A DNA stretch of 64,000 bases from positions 1,240,001-1,304,000 of the forward strand of contig NC_092329.1 of assembly GCF_036785885.1 (NCBI RefSeq), in the 5' to 3' direction. The position numbers and the translations under genes were made by a program. The notes below the pieces were generated by a model, which was not told the origin of the DNA, searched no databases, and worked only from the letters and a program-made list of their open reading frames with translations. Positions 59,800 to 64,000 of this stretch are shown piece by piece. How positions within the stretch are numbered: the first letter of the stretch is position 1; each line of letters begins with the position of its first letter. The DNA comes from Coffea arabica. Taxonomy: Eukaryota; Streptophyta; Magnoliopsida; Gentianales; Rubiaceae.

Positions 59800-62155
59800 G
59801 CATGCTTGAAGATTTTATTAATTTTTTCTGCCTTGTCACAAACATGATATACTCCATCCCGCAAACCACCAGCTGATGATGAGCTACCCCCTTCATTAAT
59901 ATTAGGATAGGATACAGTATACTCTCCATTAGTTAGTAGGAAAATCAAGGGATGCATGGGGCGGTTCTCCCTACTAGGGTTTATAGCTGAAAAAAAAAAA
60001 TGAAATGAAATGAAATGAGCTCCAGCCAGCCTGCAGCCTTCAGCCTTCAGCCCTGGCTACTGCAAACTTTTAACATCATCCTATTATTGGTAGGCAGCAG
60101 CTTCAGCCTTCAGCGGTACTATTTATAACCACAATAAAGAAACCAGACTGTGTGGAACTTTACGGGGATGGATGGATTCATTCAATCACACAGCCAAACA
60201 GATCGTTATAGGTATAGTTAGTGCGTAAACACTTAATTCGGATCCTACCTAGCTGTTCATTTTCCGCAGCTACAGCGTTCCTTCAAGCCTACCTCATTTT
60301 CAGGAACGAATCATCGTAACCGCTGACCGCCTCCCGCCCGTACCGTTTTTGCCATCAAATCATGCGACGATCTCCTCTGGCAAAGTGCAGTCCTAGTCCT
60401 CTGGGCATTACTCCGTAAATACTGCAAAGTCGAAGCCCCAATAATACTTTGGGCGCATACCTGTCATTTATTAAAAAAATAAATAAAATAAATAAATGAA
60501 TAGAATCAAAGCCAACAGCCACAGCCACAGCCAGCCATGAGGGCTGCCATTCGGAGGGACACAATAATAATTCTACTCTCTACCCTCTTACCAACTCCCC
60601 CATTCTCCTATCAGCGCGCGTACGTTCATGCTTCCGAACGTTCACCCTCTCTCTCTCTCTCTCTTACGTATTTGTACTTGTGTACACTTATAGATACTAA
60701 AATTCAGGAATCCCTAAATCCACCCATCGGTCCTCTTTTTCTTCCTTTTTGGGTACAAATCTCCCCATTGGTTTCGAACCTCCTATCTCTAGCATAAAAA
60801 CAAAGCAATTTTTTAGTGGTAAAGATTGCATATATATATATAAAATCAAATGTAATGACTTTGCATGGTTTTCTCTCAATATAGAGATTATTGATTGATC
60901 AAATTATAACCTGATTGTAGGGAGCATTTTTTTTTTCTTGACTAAAAACTTTTGGTCATAGATATGATCTTGTATGTTTATCTTTTAGCTGAATGTTCAA
61001 GTGACATATTTAGTATATTTCTTTAAAGATAATTTGATATCTTATGCTTCAAATATGTTTATCTTTGAGAGATAATATGTATAGAGAGATATTTAGCAGA
61101 GATGCAGCTTGCCACTTTTATTTAAAATTTTTAAAGGATTAATACCTAACTATTATAATGATAGCCTTAAGTTCACTATTTTTAGAATGCAACATCTTTA
61201 TGAATTGATTACTAATAATTCTCCCCCACCCCCCAAAAGCCTAATAATTATTCCCCCAAAGCTATTTTCGGACAAAGTTTCAAAGGAATTAATTACTAGT
61301 ATTTTTTTTTTCTCCCAAAGCCTAATAATGGTGTCATTTACGACATGAGGAGGCTGTCCAATACTTGGTTTTATAACTCTATGTAGAAGATACATCTTGA
61401 ATTTTTGGTTGTATATCGTCCGATGTATAAAGTAATAGTATGAATAGTATGATATTAAACAAAATTGCCATGATCATCTTATTTTATGCAATTTTATCTC
61501 TACACGATTAAACAACTTGAAAGTGTTGTTGTGAGAGAACTGTTTGTTACAAAAAGCACACATATTTCTAAGAGAAGCAAAAAAAAAAATTCAATTGAAA
61601 TCTGTTTAGAGTTTTCGTCTGTACATATGATCACAATAAGAATAGACAAACTAAGTTTTTTTGACTAATACGTTTTTACTCGTGAAATACACTTTGAACT
61701 ATATATGAACCACCATATCCACCACTCCAATTTCTTTGACAATTCATATTCGAAAACTAGACGTTTTGTAAGACAATTTTTAACTTTATATTGAATATCT
61801 TTTTCATTTGTGTATTTAACCTAAAACTCTAAACAAGCAGGACGAGCATTAATACTAGTAAAAAATAATAATACGATACAAGTAACAAGTGAAAGGTGAG
61901 AAATTGTAAGTAGGAAGCATTTGATTTAAAATTTTCTACTCAAAAAAAAAAAAAGAAAACAACTGAAATGGGAAGTGTAAATGGTGGATGAGGTGTAGAG
62001 TAGTAGCAAGCACAACATAACATTAAGCGCGTAAAGATTATGGGTGGCAAAGTGTAAAAAGCAAGAGTGGGGTGGGGCTGCGGCGTATATAATTCGTGTC
62101 CGTATTATTACGAGACTTCCTTTTTTCTTTTGCTTTTCCCTTCCCTCCCATTTCC

Positions 62156-62182
62156 CTCTCTCTCTCTCTCTCTCTCTCTCTC
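62156..62182 (+). promoter_or_regulatory. CT-rich leader tract of the RRM gene
   Basis: An uninterrupted CT run about 355 bp upstream of the RRM start codon, in a pyrimidine-rich leader. Such tracts are common in plant 5' UTRs and can bind GAGA-type (BPC) factors. The function is inferred. Confidence 0.45.
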
Positions 62183-62536
62183 CAATCTTTTTCCCTCCCT
62201 CTGGATCTCTGACCTAATTGTCTCTTCCCTTCATCAACACCACCACTAACCCCACCCCTTCTCTTTCTCATCTTCACCACAACTTTTATCCAAAAACAAA
62301 ACAGAAAATATCCTCCTCTTCCTCTTGAGGGATTGCCCATCTTCTGTTGATCTTGATCCCAGTACATAGATCCCTCTCTGCCCTTCGCATAAACTACTAG
62401 GGTATCACATCATTCATTTGTCACATGCAGAGAGCTTGTTAATTGGGGTGCTAGCTGTTGGTCTACATAAACACAGATCGAAGAGCGGAAGAATTGTACT
62501 AGACTAGTAGAGGGAACTGAGCTAAGAAGTCAGAAG

Positions 62537-63147
62537 ATGACTCCAGCTAACTTGGCAGGGCAGTTTGGAGACACCACTTATACGAAAGTGTTTGTTGGGG
62601 GATTAGCTTGGGAGACTCAGAAGGAAACCATGAAGAAGTACTTTGAACAGTTCGGTGAGATCTTGGAGGCTGTGGTCATTACTGATAAGACTACCGGAAG
62701 ATCCAAGGGCTATGGATTTGTATGTATCCTGCAGCCCCCCTCTACTCTCACTACTAGTTCTATATATTTCTCATCTCTACGCACGTATGTATCACATTTG
62801 ATACTACCTACATTCACATCGTGATCTCTCTCTCTCTCTATAGATATATATGAACTTATCGTAAGTTCCAAATTATGTTTGTCTTCATCAAACAACCGGA
62901 CCCCATAACAGATCTAGCTAGCAAATTTCACATGTTGTTTATGGACGCTCTCAAACCTCGATCGGGAGGTCAAAGAAAGTTGTTTCCAAAAATTTATGTC
63001 TATATAAATGTCAGGTAACCTTTCGCGAGCCAGACGCAGCCATGAGAGCTTGTGTTGATGCTGCTCCTGTGATTGACGGGAGGAGGGCCAACTGCAATCT
63101 TGCCTCCTTAGGTGTTCAAAGATCTAAGCCTTCCACCCCAAAGCAAG
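62537..63147 (+). CDS. RRM RNA-binding protein, 5' part (continues beyond the window)
   Basis: Single-RRM plant protein of the group with the start [20 protein letters not shown]. Exon 1 (62537-62719) and exon 2 (63015-63147) join in phase and give 105 residues. RNP2 is KVFVGGL (17-23) and RNP1 is [10 protein letters not shown] (55-64), split by the intron after Phe61. The RRM ends near [20 protein letters not shown]. The aromatic residues expected on strands 1 and 3 (Phe19, Tyr59, Phe61) are present, so RNA binding is likely. The C-terminal region was not found in the last 850 bp, so later exons probably lie past the right edge. The sequence resembles the Arabidopsis At1g33470 product, whose target RNAs I cannot state. 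Confidence 0.9.
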
Positions 63148-63763
63148 GTAGCAGTACTATCTTTTCTTGGTTTTCAATTCATCTCTTTATTGCTTTTTGG
63201 GTGTCCATAACATACTGTTTGTTTGAGGGTTAAGCAGCGGGAGCGATGGCAATTTGATTAATCTCAAAGATTGCATGTTGAGAAAGAAACTCCTGATTTT
63301 TGTTTGGTTCCTTCTCCCCATATGCAATCAGCATCGCCATTTGGGGTGGGGTTCACTCTGGTCAGACATCTCACATGTCGAAGGTTGTCAATAGTAGTAG
63401 TATTTTTACTGTGGCATTAATTTGAAGCAAAGTACTCCATCCACACCTTGATACGCCATGAATATTCATTCAATCTCCCCATTGCAGAATAAAGTGTTGT
63501 GTTCCTGATATATTCCTGACTAATTACAAGAACGAACCCATGAATTGGTTGGCGCTGGCCACCACGGACATACATGTACAGCTCGACTTGTATACGTAGT
63601 CCAGTACATTTTCATAATGCTCACACAGTAGTACTGTATGTGCAAGCTAGGAAAGAAGGGACGTCGATAAGTTTTTTGTTTTTTCGAAAAGCAAGCATGG
63701 GTCGTGCATGACAGCTCATTCTGCTACCAGTACTGCTTTTGCTTTTGCTTTTGCTGACCAGTA

Positions 63764-63812
<49 letters not shown>

Positions 63813-64000
63813 CTTGGACCTCATCTCATCTCATCATGGGGAAGCAGCGCCGCGCCCTAAATCTGTGTCAAAATTTTACTAATCTTTCATTAATGATGGA
63901 GTACTAAATATTAAGATTTACCCATAAAACAAACTTGCAGCCTCAAGGTTAACAATTATGCATGCATAACAATATTGAGCTTCTTAGCCTAGTAATGTGA
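63148..64000. other. RRM gene intron sequence and poly-T tract
   Basis: Presumed intron 2 of the RRM gene. No third exon is recognised. A T homopolymer of about 38 bases (63769-63806) follows a short gcttttgcttttgc repeat. Confidence 0.6.

Larger units (their letters stand above)
57781..62536. other. Intergenic region between RAD52-like and RRM genes
   Basis: The first few hundred bases are the RAD52-like 3' UTR. No coding region is recognised in the rest. Simple repeats include TA runs at about 58279-58295, 58931-58950 and 59483-59498, a GA run at about 58961-58979, a CATCAG hexanucleotide array (59755-59799) and a CT run at about 60648-60664. The last 600 bp are the promoter and leader of the RRM gene, with (CT)n at 62156-62182. 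Confidence 0.6.

Noticed and set aside
59230-59800. Possible microRNA gene in the pyrimidine-rich transcribed-looking region
   Set aside because: TATA-like sequence and the CATCAG array are present, but no match to well-known plant miRNAs and no clear hairpin were seen.
63340-63415. Candidate third exon of the RRM gene after gcaatcag
   Set aside because: The in-phase product does not resemble the family's C-terminal region and soon meets a stop.

Overview
This window is nuclear DNA of a flowering plant, most likely a core eudicot. The genes carry short exons and AT-rich introns with GT..AG borders, and the products are plant-specific (Whirly, phytolongin, ATL RING-H2, NPF4 transporter). The spaces between genes hold TA and CT microsatellites and small non-autonomous transposons. 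I see no rRNA, tRNA, CRISPR, organellar or bacterial genes. The species cannot be fixed from the sequence alone.

Layout, left to right: a minus-strand gene start running off the left edge (exons 1186-1108 and 900-814); a foldback repeat and a Helitron (about 1.7-4.3 kb); GDPD4-like glycerophosphodiester phosphodiesterase (4699-12043, +) with a small LTR retroelement fossil in intron 1; a DUF2062 membrane protein (13198-17237, +); an ATL7/ATL58-type RING-H2 ubiquitin ligase (18999-21738, +); a phytolongin (23396-24241, +); a hAT-type MITE; WHIRLY2-type mitochondrial ssDNA-binding protein (32170-27546, -); a 5'-truncated LINE with an inverted tail (33195-33704); an NPF4-type transporter (37953-34671, -); 9.7 kb without a recognisable gene, rich in microsatellites and holding a second hAT-type MITE; a GDSL esterase/lipase (47629-49193, +); three further MITEs, one with another nested inside; a mitochondrial RAD52-like protein, ODB1/RAD52-1 type (54315-57780, +); 4.8 kb without a gene; and the 5' part of an RRM protein (62537 to beyond the right edge, +).

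Every gene model was built by hand by joining exons in phase and checking the product against remembered family sequences. Nine models give phase-consistent products: 339, 191, 262, 281, 201, 603, 380 and 218 residues, and the first 105 residues of the RRM protein.

Two genes here, WHIRLY2 and the RAD52-like gene, encode mitochondrial ssDNA-binding proteins that act in organelle DNA repair, and they lie about 22 kb apart. From memory, the Arabidopsis counterparts fall into two chromosome 1 blocks. GDSL, WHY2, RAD52-1 and GDPD4 match a block near At1g71250-At1g71340. NPF4.4, RRM, phytolongin and ATL58 match a block near At1g33440-At1g33480. The window therefore looks like an unfractionated ancestral neighbourhood. 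I found no convincing wholly new system; the most useful leads are this gene linkage, some unusual splice sites and active-site changes, and several transposons with clean ends.
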